Below are positions 11,574 through 24,074 of a stretch of 64,000 bases of DNA, in pieces. The first letter of the stretch is position 1; every line of letters begins with the position of its first letter. The notes below the pieces were generated by a model. That model saw only the letters and a program-made list of their open reading frames with translations. It searched no databases and was not told the DNA's origin. Source of the stretch: Luzula sylvatica. Taxonomy: Eukaryota; Streptophyta; Magnoliopsida; Poales; Juncaceae. The DNA lies in contig OX326956.1 in assembly GCA_946800325.1 (NCBI GenBank), positions 44,965,552 to 45,029,551 on the forward strand, in the 5' to 3' direction. Both the position numbers and the translations under genes were made by a program.

Positions 11574-12639
11574 TGAAGGAAATACAGTTTTGGATCATCG
11601 CTAAAATGGTACGTAGGACAAACGAACGTACGCGTTCGTGGGCATACGAAACAGATTAGTAAAACTGGTATAACTTTCAGTAGGAAACTTTGATTTGAAT
11701 GGTTAAAATTGGGTTAGTTAGATAATGAGATTATCTAGAACTTTCATGTTGTAATATATTTCATTTGAGCGAAGTATCAGTATCGTTATAATGAAATACC
11801 GAAAGGGTGCGACAGTTTGACATACAGTCAGTAAAACGGCCGTAACTTTCGGGTCCGAACTCCAATTGGGCTGGGCCAAATTGGGTTGGAAAGATAATTA
11901 GATTATCTACAACTTTCGTAAATGTTCAAAGTCGGTTGGAACGATTTAATATTTTCGTTCTGACAGATTACTGAAAGGGTGTATGCAGTTTTCTGTTTGA
12001 AAAAGTGTATAGAAGATATACATACCTTTTGGCCCATCCTTATCCTATGGAATATATATAGGATGTTTCTCTCTCTCTCATCAGGCCAACCAGTTGAATA
12101 ATTAGATTAGTTCAACCAGAAAATTAATGGAGTTAATTTAGAATTAATCCAGAAATTAAGAGACTCTAATCACTTGATGAAAGAGTGCGAAGAGATTGAG
12201 AGAGAAGGAGAAAATAATTTTCTCCGTCTAGAGAATCGAAACGCAATCATGCAAGTTCGCCGGTGCATCGTCTAGGCAGGTGCATCCGCGACCGAGGTGC
12301 TACGACACATGTGGCTCTTCGTTGTGATCAAACCGGAGAAGTAATCGAGTAACGGGCTGTGGAATCATGCGGGCATGGAACGCACGAAGACAACCCGAGG
12401 CGTGTCGAAACGGTGGGAGACGTGCGGTATGGGACGTACGGGCTAGTCACCAACGTGACACCGAAGGAAATAGAAGGCGGCGATCAACCCTTCGTGTGCC
12501 ATCAATTTGGCACTGGTATGAATCTGTCCTTCTATTCGCATCGTACCCTCGAAGTCGTGGCGTGATCTCGGGAATCGGGGAATCGAACCGGGCCTACATA
12601 TCCGCTGCGCGGGCCCGGGGTCGAGGATATTCCCCAACA
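11574..12639 (+). repeat. 3' LTR of copia element B
   Basis: Near-identical to 4083-5176, with the same TGAAGG start and CCCCAACA end. It lacks about 29 bases present in the 5' copy near 4830. Open frames at 12359-12790 are in the LTR and leader duplicate, not genes. Confidence 0.9.
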
Positions 12640-12733
12640 GTTGTATCAGAGCGATCGCCATCGATTCGAGGGTCGAATCATAGTCGTATATTAGATATAC
12701 GCACGGGTTATCAAAGTTCGTACCCGTTTGCAT
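12640..12733 (+). repeat. Duplicate of the PBS/leader after the 3' LTR
   Basis: These 94 bases repeat 5177-5270 almost exactly, including the primer-binding site, although they lie outside the 3' LTR. On the minus strand the last part reads TGTNFDN in frame with the gag N-terminus of element A. The arrangement suggests recombination between related copies rather than clean integration. Confidence 0.75.
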
Positions 12734-12790
12734 TCGTTCCCATTCCAAAATGGAACGCAAACTAAAACGGTTTTTACTCGGTAAAGCCAT
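12700..12790 (-). pseudogene. Gag N-terminus of copia element A
   Basis: The minus strand from the ATG at 12790 reads FSLRSILEWERMQTGTNFDN, the conserved N-terminal phrase of this type of copia gag. The rest of gag resumes at 4082 on the other side of nested element B. Roughly 130 residues of gag are missing between the two pieces, judged from typical gag length. Confidence 0.65.
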
Positions 12791-13330
12791 GAATTCTACA
12801 ATTTTGAAAAATAATGTAATTAATAACGTGGTCTTTCATATATTAAAATTCATTTGTAAATAACTTGAAATACCCATTATTTTATCATTTCAAATAGCCC
12901 CCACTATTGAAACGGAGATTTAATACCCGAAATCTCATAATGGACAAGATCCCTATTTAACGTATTTCTAAGGTGACTATGGCCAACAATTCAGAAAATA
13001 TGTCACGTCGGGTAGGACGAAGTCCAATCATCTCTAAGACGATTCTTGCTTTATTCGCGAGGTCCGGTATTGAGTCCAACTCAAAACCAGAGTATGTGTT
13101 CCTCACTCCTTGCCCCAAATACTAGCCTAGCTAGTGAATTTGTCAAGTCCAAACCACAAATGGAGTATCATTCAATTAGCGAATTGACATGCCAGACTAA
13201 ACCCATGCATCACGTCAACTCCTAATCAATGCATGCCTTCAATGCTACGTATTTGAAAATATGTGTCAGACTATGGTCATGCAACACAAATAAACAAATA
13301 CTAGTTCGAAGGTTCCACTTAGGGAGGCAA
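12791..13330 (-). repeat. Probable 5' LTR remnant of copia element A
   Basis: It lies just upstream (minus sense) of the displaced gag N-terminus. It shares phrases with the LTR at 1-303, such as ATGCCAGACTAA followed by CCATGCA, plus a second diverged copy near 13266. No primer-binding site is recognisable, so the LTR border is not fixed. Confidence 0.45.
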
Positions 13331-13512
13331 TTTACTTGATAATTACGTGGGAGGATTTTCTTTTTATAAAATCATTTACTGAACTTTTTATTTTATTCAT
13401 GCATAAAACAAAAAATAAAATATTGTACGGTATAGCATATAGGCCTTTTAGTTTTATGAGCAATCATTTACTGAATTTTTTTTTGGATTCTTTTTGTGGA
13501 TTTCTTGTTACC

Positions 13513-13515
<3 letters not shown>

Positions 13516-13564
<49 letters not shown>
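13516..13564. repeat. (TA)n microsatellite
   Basis: About 24 uninterrupted TA units. The run encodes a spurious Tyr/Ile frame. Confidence 0.97.
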
Positions 13565-13570
<6 letters not shown>

Positions 13571-13785
13571 ATTTATAAAAGTATATTATACCTCACACAG
13601 TCATATATTATTATAACCTCGTACTAATATATGTTTTCATATGTGATTACACAATTAGCTATTTTCTACAACGTTATAAAGTATATACATGATTGTACGT
13701 ACATCATAAAAGAGTTCTGATAATACGATGAGATTTTGATGTGAAATAATTATATTTTGATATATTATCACTATATTTATCATAA

Positions 13786-13875
13786 TACTTTGTATTAAGA
13801 TGAAAAACACTTATGATACTTATCGTGTATTACTTTGTATTAAGATGAAAAACACTTATCATACTCATCGTGTAG
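13786..13875. repeat. Tandem duplication, 2 x 45 bp
   Basis: The unit beginning TACTTTGTATTAAGATG is present twice in direct succession with only a few differences. Confidence 0.9.
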
Positions 13876-14228
13876 CGTATATACAATGATATATATATTG
13901 TCTATTTAAAGAAATTCAGATGAAGTAAAGAAAAAAATACTCAAGTCATGCTATTAAATAGTCTAACACCTTCAATTAACCTAAATTCTATTACTGAACC
14001 TAATATATCAACATAAATATGGTGGTTTAGCTCCGACTTAACAAAAGAAGATCGAGTAGGCATGGACAGAGAAGGAATAAATAGAGAAAATCAAGTTGAA
14101 GATCATACCTTCCAATCAATCCTTCTCCAGTTGTCAGATCTGTTAACTGATTGAAAGGATCAAACAGCAAATCTCAAAAATGTGCACAAAATCGATTAAA
14201 TACGAGGAAGCCAGTTCTAGAGGAGGCA

Positions 14229-14410
14229 TCAAAGCCAGAGGTAGGCCGGAGATCTCTGCAAATCAGAGTTGTTCAGACTACAATCACGAGTTAAGGCGGC
14301 CATGTCTGAGATCGCCTTTGTGTTCTAAGAGAGGAAAAGAGGCGGATTGAATGAGGGAAAGAGGCGGACTGAATGAAAGAGAGAGACGGGCGGTTCAATG
14401 CCTTTTTATA
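14229..14410 (-). promoter_or_regulatory. Possible TATA promoter and short first exon remnant
   Basis: On the minus strand a TATAAAA (plus 14404-14410) is followed by a pyrimidine-rich leader with CTCTC and CCGCCTCTTTCC repeats. A first ATG in good context (plus 14301-14303) opens a 24-codon frame beginning MAALTRDC. A donor-like GAAG/GTATGA follows near 14108. No downstream exon is recognisable. This could be an orphan promoter, a captured gene fragment or a short upstream ORF. Confidence 0.3.
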
Positions 14411-15968
14411 CTTAGGTTAAGTATAGATAGGGAAAGCTTTTCCAAGTTTTTAAATTCCGGGATAAGGGAAGCTTTTCTAACTTTTAAAATTTAGGATTTG
14501 GATAAACAAGTTTTAGGTCATATAGGTATTAAATTGTTGGTATTTAAGAGTAGTTTTTTATTCATTATGACAAATACTTTCATACTTGTATGTACCTAAT
14601 TATCATTTCTATATATTAAAATAATAAATGTAGGATCTAAGAGGCTACTCTATTTTTCTCTAAAAAAAATAGTCTAACACCGAACACTCTTAATGTTAAA
14701 TTGGTTTCATTTTCATTTGCATTATCCGTTATATTAGTTGTCCTAAACACTCATAATATATACTTGACCGTTCGATTATATCATGATAATGTAAAATTAT
14801 TAGCTTTATCACATTTTTTGGCATTTGATCTTTGCACGGCCAGTTCGATATTTTGAAATACCAAAACCAATTTTTGTTAAACTACCTTAATTTGTTTGTA
14901 AAGAACCCCAATTTTTTTTATACTATAATATATAATTTGCTTAACTAGATCCCGAATTGTATGTAATTTATTAAAATGGATCCCGATTCGAAATCCGGAC
15001 TTCAAAATTTGTATATATTTAGCAAATATATCTCAACGGTACTCATTTTTTTAGTTTCCTGAAGTTTCAGCTTCACTTCACTTCACTTTTCCCCTCCAAT
15101 TAGTCACCAACAAATAATTATAAAGAAGACCATGTAGATGAAAATTGTAATATTATCTCGCACTTTCAATTTTTACCGCAACATAAGAAGTAATTTCTTT
15201 TTTTCGAGAAAAAAAAACAAATAAAAGAAAAATGCTCGTTTGTCCTTCATATATTAATATTAATGAGATTTGAACTTACAATTTTTCATAATATATGATT
15301 TTTTATGTTCACACTTTACCAATAAGACTATGAGTTCATTAACAATGTAAGAAATAATTATGACGTAGTGAATGCTAAAAGTATATAAATAATTTAATAA
15401 CCCGACTTTTTTTGTTATTTCACTAAGAAGAAAGAAAATTCATGCCGGGCTCGAATAACCAAATAACATGATTGCCCATGTTGACGAGAAACAAAATGTT
15501 TCCGAATTCGAAAATATTGTTTACTTTATAAACTGTACACTCAAAAATATCTTATGACATTGAATATTTTAATTATGTTTTAAGTGAGTTAATTTCGATA
15601 TTAAATAGTTTAAAATTAATTTATATTAAATATGATATCTTATATAATTATAATGGGAATGAATCAATAGACAAATTATTGGACAAAAAATGAACAAAAT
15701 ATTTTCAACCATTAATAAAGCCATAATAAACGGAGAATTATATAAACCATTGATATGAATTTGTGTTCGATGATTTGTCTAATTTTTTGTTCATAGACCC
15801 GTCCCAAATATAATTGGATGTGTTTGTACTTTGTATCTAATGCAAATTTTACTAGAAACCGAGAATCGTTGATGCCAAATTGCCAATGATAAAACCGTCA
15901 ACATAAGATGTATGGATTACAAAATTAATCGAATCCATTACTTTTAAAATTCACCGACAAAAACCAAA
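14411..15968. other. AT-rich intergenic DNA, no gene seen
   Basis: No frame with plausible composition, no RNA gene and no bounded element found on either strand. Confidence 0.6.
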
Positions 15969-16157
15969 GGGCCTGTTCGGCAAGGGTGGAATAGAGTGGA
16001 ATAGAGGAATAAATGAGTTAATCCACTCTATTCCAGCCGAACGAGAGTGGAATAGCATGGAATAAAAATATGGAAAAGAGGATTATCTCTATTCCATGTT
16101 TGAGATGGAATAGCTCTATTCCGCGGATTAGCGAAATATTTAGACCAAATTGCCCTC

Positions 16158-16188
<31 letters not shown>

Positions 16189-16338
16189 GTATTATTATTA
16201 TAACAATAATTATTATTATTAAAAAAATAATAATGATAATAATAATTATTATTATCATAATATAAAAATAAGAATAATAATTACTATTATTATAATAATA
16301 ATAATTGTTATTATTATAATAATAATAATTACTATTAT

Positions 16339-16384
<46 letters not shown>

Positions 16385-16433
16385 TTACTATAATTAATAT
16401 TATTATAATAATACTTAATATTATTTTAATTAT

Positions 16434-16464
<31 letters not shown>

Positions 16465-16946
16465 TTACTATAATTAATATTATTATAATAATACATAATA
16501 TTATTTTAATAATAATAATAATAATAATTATTACAATAATAATAATTATAATAATAATAATAATTAATATTATTATAATAATGATTATTATTATTATAAT
16601 AAAAATAAGAATAATAATAATAATTATTATAATAATAATAATAATAATACTAATATTAATAAATAATAATAATAATAATATTATTATTTCGAAAATAAGA
16701 ATAATAATCATGATTATTATTATTATAATAATTAATTATAATAATAATATTAATATTATTATTAATATGATTTGATGTTATTAATATTATTAATATACTA
16801 GGGGTATTTTGGTCATTATCAATATCTAATCTCTTAAACCTATTTTCTTATTCCATTAGTTTTGCCGAACGACTTTGGAATAAAATGGTTTAAATTCTAT
16901 TCCTCTATTCCTCTATTCCTTATTCCACCCCTTGCCGAACGGGTCC
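15969..16946. mobile_element. GGGCCTGTTCGG-type MITE swollen by TAA repeats
   Basis: The ends are inverted: GGGCCTGTTCGGCAAGGGTG on the left and, reverse-complemented, GGACCCGTTCGGCAAGGGGT on the right, with GGAATAGAGG-type subterminal repeats on both arms. The terminal phrase is typical of Tourist/PIF-Harbinger-like MITEs. The flanks are A-rich, so a 3-base AAA target duplication is possible but not provable. More than half of the element is a microsatellite. Confidence 0.75.
16159..16790. repeat. (TAA/TTA)n compound microsatellite
   Basis: About 630 bases of nearly pure TAA and TTA trinucleotides with repeated strand switches (TAATAATTATTA), inside the MITE at 15969-16946. The poly-Ile frames here are artefacts. 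Confidence 0.95.
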
Positions 16947-17100
16947 AAAAAAAAAAACAGGATAGCCAAGCCGACACAATAAAATATAAATTACTAGCCC
17001 ACAGTATTCCAACCTATAAACATAGAACACTTTCTCCTTACCAGCCCAACTATAAACCACCATAAACCGGCCCATCCAATCAATCCACGTTACTTCAACT

Positions 17101-17532
17101 CAAGGTTGCAAAAATCGGTCTTGCAGGCGCCTCTGCCTAGGCGCTTGACGCTGTTCAAACGTCTAGATATGCGTTATTCGTTTATGTTTAGACATAATTC
17201 CGTCTAATCCTGCCTAAATATCGAATAATTTCCGTCTAAGCCCGTCTAAACCCATCTAATCCCGTCTAAATCCGTCTAGGCTCAGCCCATTTTATTTTAT
17301 GTTTTTTCTCCACCTCTATTTTTTTTTGATGTTATGATTCGTTTAGATGTTGTCTTAAATAAAATTTATATAAATTATTTTTAATATAAAAAATTATAGC
17401 ACAAATTATAATATATAAAATTTAAAAAATATTACAAAAAATATGTAAAATTACGAATTCATCTAGAGCCCTCTCTAAACGCTAGACGATGTCCGTCGAT
17501 CCGACTAGTCACTATCGATTTCTGTAATCTTG
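17101..17532. mobile_element. hAT-like MITE with CCGTCTAA subterminal repeats
   Basis: The termini are CAAGGTTGCAAAAATCGGT and, inverted, CAAGATTACAGAAATCGAT. Flanking octamers CTTCAACT (17093-17100) and CTTAAAAT (17533-17540) match at 6 of 8 bases, as an old hAT duplication would. Several CCGTCTAA-type words lie near the left end. Confidence 0.7.
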
Positions 17533-17540
17533 CTTAAAAT

Positions 17541-19635
17541 AAACACAAATCACAGAAATCGAAAAAGGGGTGGTCAAACACATCGTATCCATCCATCGAT
17601 ATTCCCTACTGATACCACCCATGTGAGGTGAGTCCCACAATCAAAAGCAAAATGAACCTCGATATCTCCAACAGAACAGACCAACCCAAAAAAGCAATAA
17701 ATCCAACCTTGTATCTGTACCGGTTTGTGGCACGTCAATTCGAATTGCATACCCCAATTAGCCAGTCGACACAGACCGGTACGTCCCTGCCAGCTCCTTC
17801 GCACTTTGTCTTGTCCCCAAATAACTACCCCTCTTTATTACTTTGAGATTCGTGCCTCTTCTTATCAATTTCCAAAATTGGCGCCAATTTTCTATAGGGT
17901 GCCGACAATAAATAGCGGGAAATTAGGCTAATTTGCCAACCGAAATCAATCAAATCAGTAATGCCGGTTAATCATGTTGACTACTTGATTACTTTAATTT
18001 AATTTGATGGACCATCATGCAAATATGCAAATGCAGATCCTGATTCTGGGCCAACGTGGAGTACGTTAGTTCCAGCTATTTTCTACCCTTGCATGACTCT
18101 CGTGCTTCCATTAAACATCAATATCCTATTTTCTTCTCTATTTTCAATTTCGAACTTTAGCCTGTAGGAAGTAAAATTGAAGTAATTGGTTGGATTCATG
18201 TGTCCATTGAGAATTTGTAATGGAGGGGGTGTGGGGGGATAAACTTTGCCGACATGGGACAAGAGGTCTGGGGATATTATCATGTATATATCAATATATG
18301 TAGGCCAACTTGATTACGTACCAATCTAGATCATTAATCAATTTCATTATATTTGTCATTGCTTCTTATCATACTAATCTTTATCATTAATTAATTTCAC
18401 CAAATTTGACATTGCTTGTTATACTAATCTTCATCATTAAATAAGGTTAATCATTTGATATACATGCTATGACTGACTATACAAATATGCTTCTCCGTTA
18501 AAACGAAGGCTCGACTAATTCGTTATGTTAGCCCGCACTTCAAATGCATTTTATCGATAAAAATACGACACGTGATAATTTGAAAGCGCATACTCAGAAA
18601 CACGAGATGTACTTTATTAATTAAAAAAATCAATTGTAATGTGTCGCTTTCTTATTGGTGTCGCTTTCTTATTGGTGTCGTGCACGTAACAATACATATT
18701 CATGAAATGCACAATTTTTTTATTTTTTCTAAATTGAAAATCATGATTCACGTGCTAACCAAATTATAAATTAGAATACAACCAAGACGATTTAATTAAA
18801 TACGAAAATTAGACAAAAAGACAAACTTGGAATTAAGTGTAATAATAATTCTGAAAACTACATTGGAGCAGTCTTGTTTCTTGGAATGGACCCATGGAAT
18901 ATTTTGATCATTAAGATTGATTTTCATTTTCATTAATGCAATGTGTCCATACAGTTGTTTTTGTATTATTGTCTTAAATAAATATTTTCGAATGATATTT
19001 TATTATATTCTTGCCAACCAATTTATTTATTAAAACGGCAGTTGCATAGTTTGAAAAAAAATAAAATCAAATTGTGGGCAACAAAAAGTAGACCAAATAT
19101 TGTGGGCTATCAATTGGAGTTGGCTTGACTAATCGGAGAATACAATCAACTCAATATATATAAAAAAATAAAATGTTGGATACCCAAATACTATCTCTAT
19201 AATTCTTGATGACTTAAATATAAATTTAACGTCTTAAATTTTAACAAATTAATTAATAATTTGACATTTTAATGATATGTTAATCTTAACTTAACATAGT
19301 TAAATCATAAATCAAGATTTTAAATCATAAACGATAGTGTACAATCAAATTTAAAAAAATTATATCATGTTATCAAAGATTGTGAAGACAGTACTTAAGG
19401 AGATACATCGCTGCTCTATAAAACAAAAATATATTTTACTTTTCATTTTTGTGGACATTTTCAATTTTGAACAAATGCCGACATAAATCAATTCGAATCA
19501 ATCTTTAAGCACACTCATTATTGAAAAAAATCAAAGTATTTGTGCAATGACTTGGTTTGACAGAAGAATAAATCAATAATAATAAGCAAGCAAAGCACTT
19601 ATAATATTTGTTTAACTTTAAAGCATACAAAACAC
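17541..19635. other. Intergenic DNA with small tandem duplications
   Basis: No gene seen. A diverged direct repeat of about 50 bases (ATTTCAC/ATTTCAT...ACTAATCTTTATCAT) lies at about 18334-18438. A perfect 2 x 17 bp repeat of GTGTCGCTTTCTTATTG lies at 18641-18674. Confidence 0.7.
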
Positions 19636-19702
19636 AAACCCTAATTCTCTCTCTCTACTTTCTCTTCCTATATAGACCCCACAAAAGTATTTTGTCTTCC
19701 CC

Positions 19703-19734
<32 letters not shown>
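19636..19734 (+). promoter_or_regulatory. Promoter of the 19.8-kb gene: telo-box, TATA, CT leader
   Basis: A telo-box AAACCCTAA (19636-19644) is followed by a TATATAG box (19669-19675) and a (CT)n run (19706-19734) that would fall in the 5' leader, about 55 bases before the ATG. The order and spacing are those of a plant core promoter. The telo-box is common in promoters of genes active in growing cells. Confidence 0.65.
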
Positions 19735-19738
<4 letters not shown>

Positions 19739-19789
19739 CCCTCTTCACGCAGTTCCCTTTCTAGAGTGAGAAAATTAGGGTTCGTTAAA

Positions 19790-20176
19790 ATGAAGAGAAC
19801 TCGAGCTGAGACAATGCAAAACCCAAAACCTCAAGAAGAAACCAATTCCAAGTCTCAGCGCCGATACAGAGCTCCGAAGTGTCAACAGACAGTACCCAAA
19901 ATCAAAGCAGAGGAAATCTCTCAGACCACCACTGACGTCACTGTAGACGTTACCGGTGACCCGCCTTGCTCGGCATCTCCGGGAGAGTTCCATGAAGATC
20001 CTCTTTATGTATTGGGTGATGAATTGAGCTTTGGATGGCCTTGGGCGGTTGAACAAGAGGTGTTATCGGGTTGGTACCCGTTTGTCGATGGGCATTTTCG
20101 TGAAGTTGCCGAGGAAGGGGGGATCGATTTGCATGATTTGTGGAGACTGAACGAGATTTGTGAGGTACCCAATTAG
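19790..20176 (+). CDS. Uncharacterised 128-residue protein
   Basis: A single-exon frame from the ATG at 19790 to TAG. I chose this ATG because it is the first after the promoter and CT-rich leader; the frame extends upstream only through a non-ATG codon. The protein has a basic N-terminal half (MKRTRAE, KSQRRYRAPK, a possible nuclear signal). A Thr/Val-rich linker follows, and then an acidic, aromatic C-terminal half (GDELSFGWPW, GWYPFVDGHF, GIDLHDLWRLNEI). I do not recognise a family. The composition contrast with the surroundings, the promoter signals and the sharply bounded frame argue that it is a real gene. A small plant-specific nuclear protein is a guess. Confidence 0.7.
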   Translation: MKRTRAETMQNPKPQEETNSKSQRRYRAPKCQQTVPKIKAEEISQTTTDVTVDVTGDPPCSASPGEFHEDPLYVLGDELSFGWPWAVEQEVLSGWYPFVDGHFREVAEEGGIDLHDLWRLNEICEVPN

Positions 20177-20754
20177 TGTACGAGAAGAATGAAAAGATTG
20201 AAAGTTATTCTTTTCTTCTTTGGTCGATTTGGAATTGGGTTGTAAATTGATGGAATCTCTCGGGTTTCATGGCTAGGTTAATTTTGCTTAACAACAGTGT
20301 TTCTCAATTTTGTATTCATTTTAAAGTTTGAAATATTAGATGATTTGTTCTTTTTCTTGGTTCAATTTTGTTTTTCGTCCGAATTGCTAGTTCGGTACAA
20401 TCTATTTTTAAATGATATGTTGTACTCAAATTGGACCAGAATTGCAATTCTTGTTCCAAATTTTATTAGTCAAATTGATTGAAATATATGAATATACAAT
20501 TGGGGCAATTTGCAATTGCATGGCAATTTCAAAAATTTCGACAGAGTACGTGTGATTGCTTTGTCGGAAGATCCAGATTCAAAATCCTGAACATTGTGAA
20601 CTGGGAATCATGATTGTGATTTCGAAACAATCCGAGAACGTATTTCTTACAACCCGGATTCCAGTTTTGGATTCTCACAACCTGATAATGGATTCTTCGC
20701 TACGGGTAGCCCCGAATCCAATTCAAAGTTTATCGCGGCATATGATTTTGCATT

Positions 20755-21715
20755 ATCCGGATTGATTCTTTTGCAGTCGAAAGATTGAAATCATTTCGGT
20801 TGTGATTCGGCTCTTATTACTCAGAATCGGGTTTCATCTTTTCACAACCCGAAAACATTTCGGTTTCGTCGCAAAGCCGAGAATTAAGTAATTTATTCGA
20901 ACTTTGTTGTGACTAAACATGAATCCTATGATGTTAATGTCATGACAATGGCGAATTAGACCACCAATTCTTTTTGATTTTTTGGGTTTTTTATGGACCA
21001 TCCAATTCTCCACCTGACATCTTTTTATTTTATTTTTGACACATAATCAATGCATAAACTCTCATATGGGACCATAGATAAACCCAAGTTCTAGTCTAAT
21101 TTTTTTTTTGTGCTATATATCATCCTTTTGAAATAAACATCTCATATAGTTTTTAAAGGACCGAGATTTATGGACTGTCATTAGTTACCATGGCTCGTAA
21201 CTTTATGTTGCGCGGATACTTCAAACAACCGAATTTACCTGTATCGATGTATTCGTATCGTATCATAATTATATGTTAAATTACCGTTCGTCTTATCGGA
21301 TAGTTTTTGAATCTGGAGTTAAAGTTAATTCGAACTAGGCTAGAAGATAGTTCAAGACAAATTCTTTCGAAAACTAGTTTGAACGAACTCGAGCCAATAC
21401 AACTTAGTTAAAGTTGAGTCGACCTCGGCTCGAGGTAGATCAATTCGAACAATTCGAACAATTTTACACATTAACGCAAAAAATACATATTTTATTCGGG
21501 CCAAGTCGATCCAGTTTGAGATTTGATTATTTTGCAGTTGAAGATCGAAATCCCGAGTTTGACAAGCTGAGATTCAGCTCTCGAGTCCTAACGATCTCCT
21601 GATTAAATTTTGGATCTCTTATTACTCGCAACTGGATTTGATCCTTCCACAGCCCGAAATCATTTTTGGTTTCATCGGAAAGCCGAGAATTAAGTGATTT
21701 ATTCGTACTTTCTGG
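20755..21715. repeat. Pair of diverged direct repeats downstream of the 19.8-kb gene
   Basis: About 150-190 bases at 20755-20905 recur at about 21525-21715. Shared phrases include TTTTGCAGT, CTCTTATTACTC, AAAGCCGAGAATTAAGT and TTTATTCG. The origin is not recognised. Confidence 0.7.
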
Positions 21716-21719
21716 TAAC

Positions 21720-24066
21720 TGAAAAGTGAAAATGATTTCGATTTCGACTCGGAAATAATTTTGGTTTCATCTCTGAAATAAAACCGGAGATAAACCAGTT
21801 GTAGTCTAGTTTTGCGATACAACATCATTTTTAAATAAACATATCATATTGTTTTTTAAAGAATCGAAATTTATGAACTAAATCATTAGTGACTAGAGGA
21901 CGATAATTAAGAGGTCGACAATGGAGAAAATACCAAGAAAGAGTTCTTGTTTCATCAATGGAGGAGAGACAGAGTGAACGAGGTAGAAGGCCTGGGACTT
22001 TTGTCCACTACAAAAATATCTTGAAGCCCAAAAATATATAATACCTATACAGATAACCTATATACACAACTATTAAACTATTATAAGTCTTAACAAGCCC
22101 AATTCCTGAATACACAATCAAGAAATAATGATATGGTGTATATTAGTAATTTTTTCGATTTATAATTGGAAATTTCGCCAGTGAATTCATAGGCTACTTG
22201 ATTGAGCGTGAGACACAAAAAAACATATGTTATGAGAAATTATGCGGTCAAATTTTATTGACATCAATTGATGGTATCATCGAGACTACTCCATTTATTC
22301 GTATTTGTCAATGTGTACTTAACTCATTTTGTTCATTTGGTTGAGTGTGAGACACAAACAATCATAATATAAATGGATAGAGGAGATTTAAATTTTCTCC
22401 ATTTATTATCAAAAAAAATATAAATATGAATTATGCAATATCTGAAACGGAACGAGGGACCTTGTAATCGCTTTATTATGATAAGAAATGTGTCGTGATT
22501 TCGTGAAATTAAAATCTCATGAGAATAATCATTCTATTTATAAAAAAATTGCCTCCAAAATAACATCTTGGTATCCCCTTGGGTACGCCAAAATGCTAGT
22601 TTCTAAGAAGAAAAAAATTAGAAAATAAAAAAGTTTTTGTGTACTTATCTTATAATTATAGATTGAGATTATATTGTTAGTGGGCTGTGAACCTAAGAAG
22701 AAAAAAAATTAGAAAATAAAAAAATTGCCTCCAAAAGTTTTTGGGTATGCCAAAATGGTACGGGCCTCATGTCGGAAAAAAGAAAAAAAAAATAGAAAGA
22801 ACATTGGACAAAATCTTCGGTTTTACTTTATTCAAGATATCGATATGAATATAATAAAATATTTTCCTAATAGTATGCTAAGACTTGCCACGTCAGCTGT
22901 GGCCATTTCATAGCCTGACTAATATATATTCCACATTTCCAATTTTGGACTTTGCTTTGGATAATGGATGTCGTAATTAGTCATTGTTTGAAGTTTTTTT
23001 ACTAATATTCTTGTAATTAAGTCCACAATGTTATAAATTAGTATTTATTGTCTCCCTTGTTTAAACTACTTTTAGTCATGTACTTCGTATTTTATGGTAA
23101 AGTATTAATTAAAGGGGTTATATATGCGGTCTCCATAACTCACTCAAACATCATTGGTGAGCTGTGTTTAGTAAAATTGATTAATATACTTAACTGGATG
23201 AATTAATGAGTTAATTGATCGTTTAATTTAATTGATATATTATTTAACATGCATTAATATTAACATATTAAAATGAATTGACGTGCCAATTAAACATGGC
23301 AATTAATCTAAGTTAGAGTGTTAATCAAATTATTTTGTCACATCATCAAGAAGTTTGCGATGAATTGGGGGGGCCAAGTATATTTATCCTAATACAAACG
23401 TCAGCAGACAGTAACGGAGGTGCTAACGCACTCCAATACGTCATTTTCAATCAGAAGTCGACACGTGGTTGATGCGTTCGTTTAAAAAAAACGCAAGCAC
23501 CAAATTAGACGAGCAACCGCATTTAACAAACAGCGCCAAAAATACAGGCAACTTCCAACGTTTTCAAATAATTATTTTTACGTTATATCTTTCACATTCA
23601 TATTTATAATTGTTTACAACGACTACTAATTAAACAAAATATAAATATCAACATATTTTTGTTCACAGCAAAAAGACATAAATAAAAATAAAATTTGTAT
23701 TCATAATATAAATATATATAAATAATTATTATAAAAAAACATATTCTCTAAAAAACTATTATTTTAAAATATCCTGTATTGAGGTTATAAATAACCATGG
23801 AGGCTTTTAAATTTTCGATACTGAAATTTTATTTTTCAATTTTCGTAAAGGTTTTATAATTGTCTCACTGGAGAGTTTTGTAATTGTATAACTGGAGATT
23901 ATTAATACAGGATTGCGTGATACCTATGCTAGCGACAAAAATGTCCACGTGGGCCACCTATACAGTGCATCCCTGAAATAAAACGATTTTTTTTTTCTGT
24001 TTTTTCTTCGTCGCATTAAAGAGAGATATCGCGATAAAAAAAACTTCTACTAGCCTAAAGAAATAT
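21720..24066. other. Intergenic DNA, no gene seen
   Basis: A short local duplication links about 22540-22640 and 22690-22760 (AAGAAGAAAAAAA, ATTGCCTCCAAAA, GCCAAAATG). Otherwise no coding or RNA signal was found. Confidence 0.55.
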
Positions 24067-24074
24067 CGTGGAAT

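Larger units (their letters stand above)
4083..12733 (+). mobile_element. Nested copia element B (plus strand) inside gag of element A
   Basis: Two near-identical LTRs (4083-5176 and 11574-12639) flank a primer-binding site, a repeat-bearing leader, a decayed copia pol and a polypurine tract. The element lies between two pieces of the antisense gag of element A. The right edge is odd: after the 3' LTR, 94 bases of the PBS/leader are repeated before the gag fragment of element A resumes, so the insertion was not a simple LTR-to-LTR event, or was later rearranged. The LTRs differ by a deletion of about 29 bases and scattered substitutions. Confidence 0.85.

Noticed and set aside
12570..12600. 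Antisense GGTTCGATTCCCC in the LTR as a tRNA gene or Pol III B box
   Set aside because: No A box at suitable distance and no cloverleaf; it is present in both LTR copies as part of the LTR.
22006..22020. CACTACAAAAATATC as a CACTA transposon end
   Set aside because: No inverted partner, no subterminal array and no 3-bp duplication was found.
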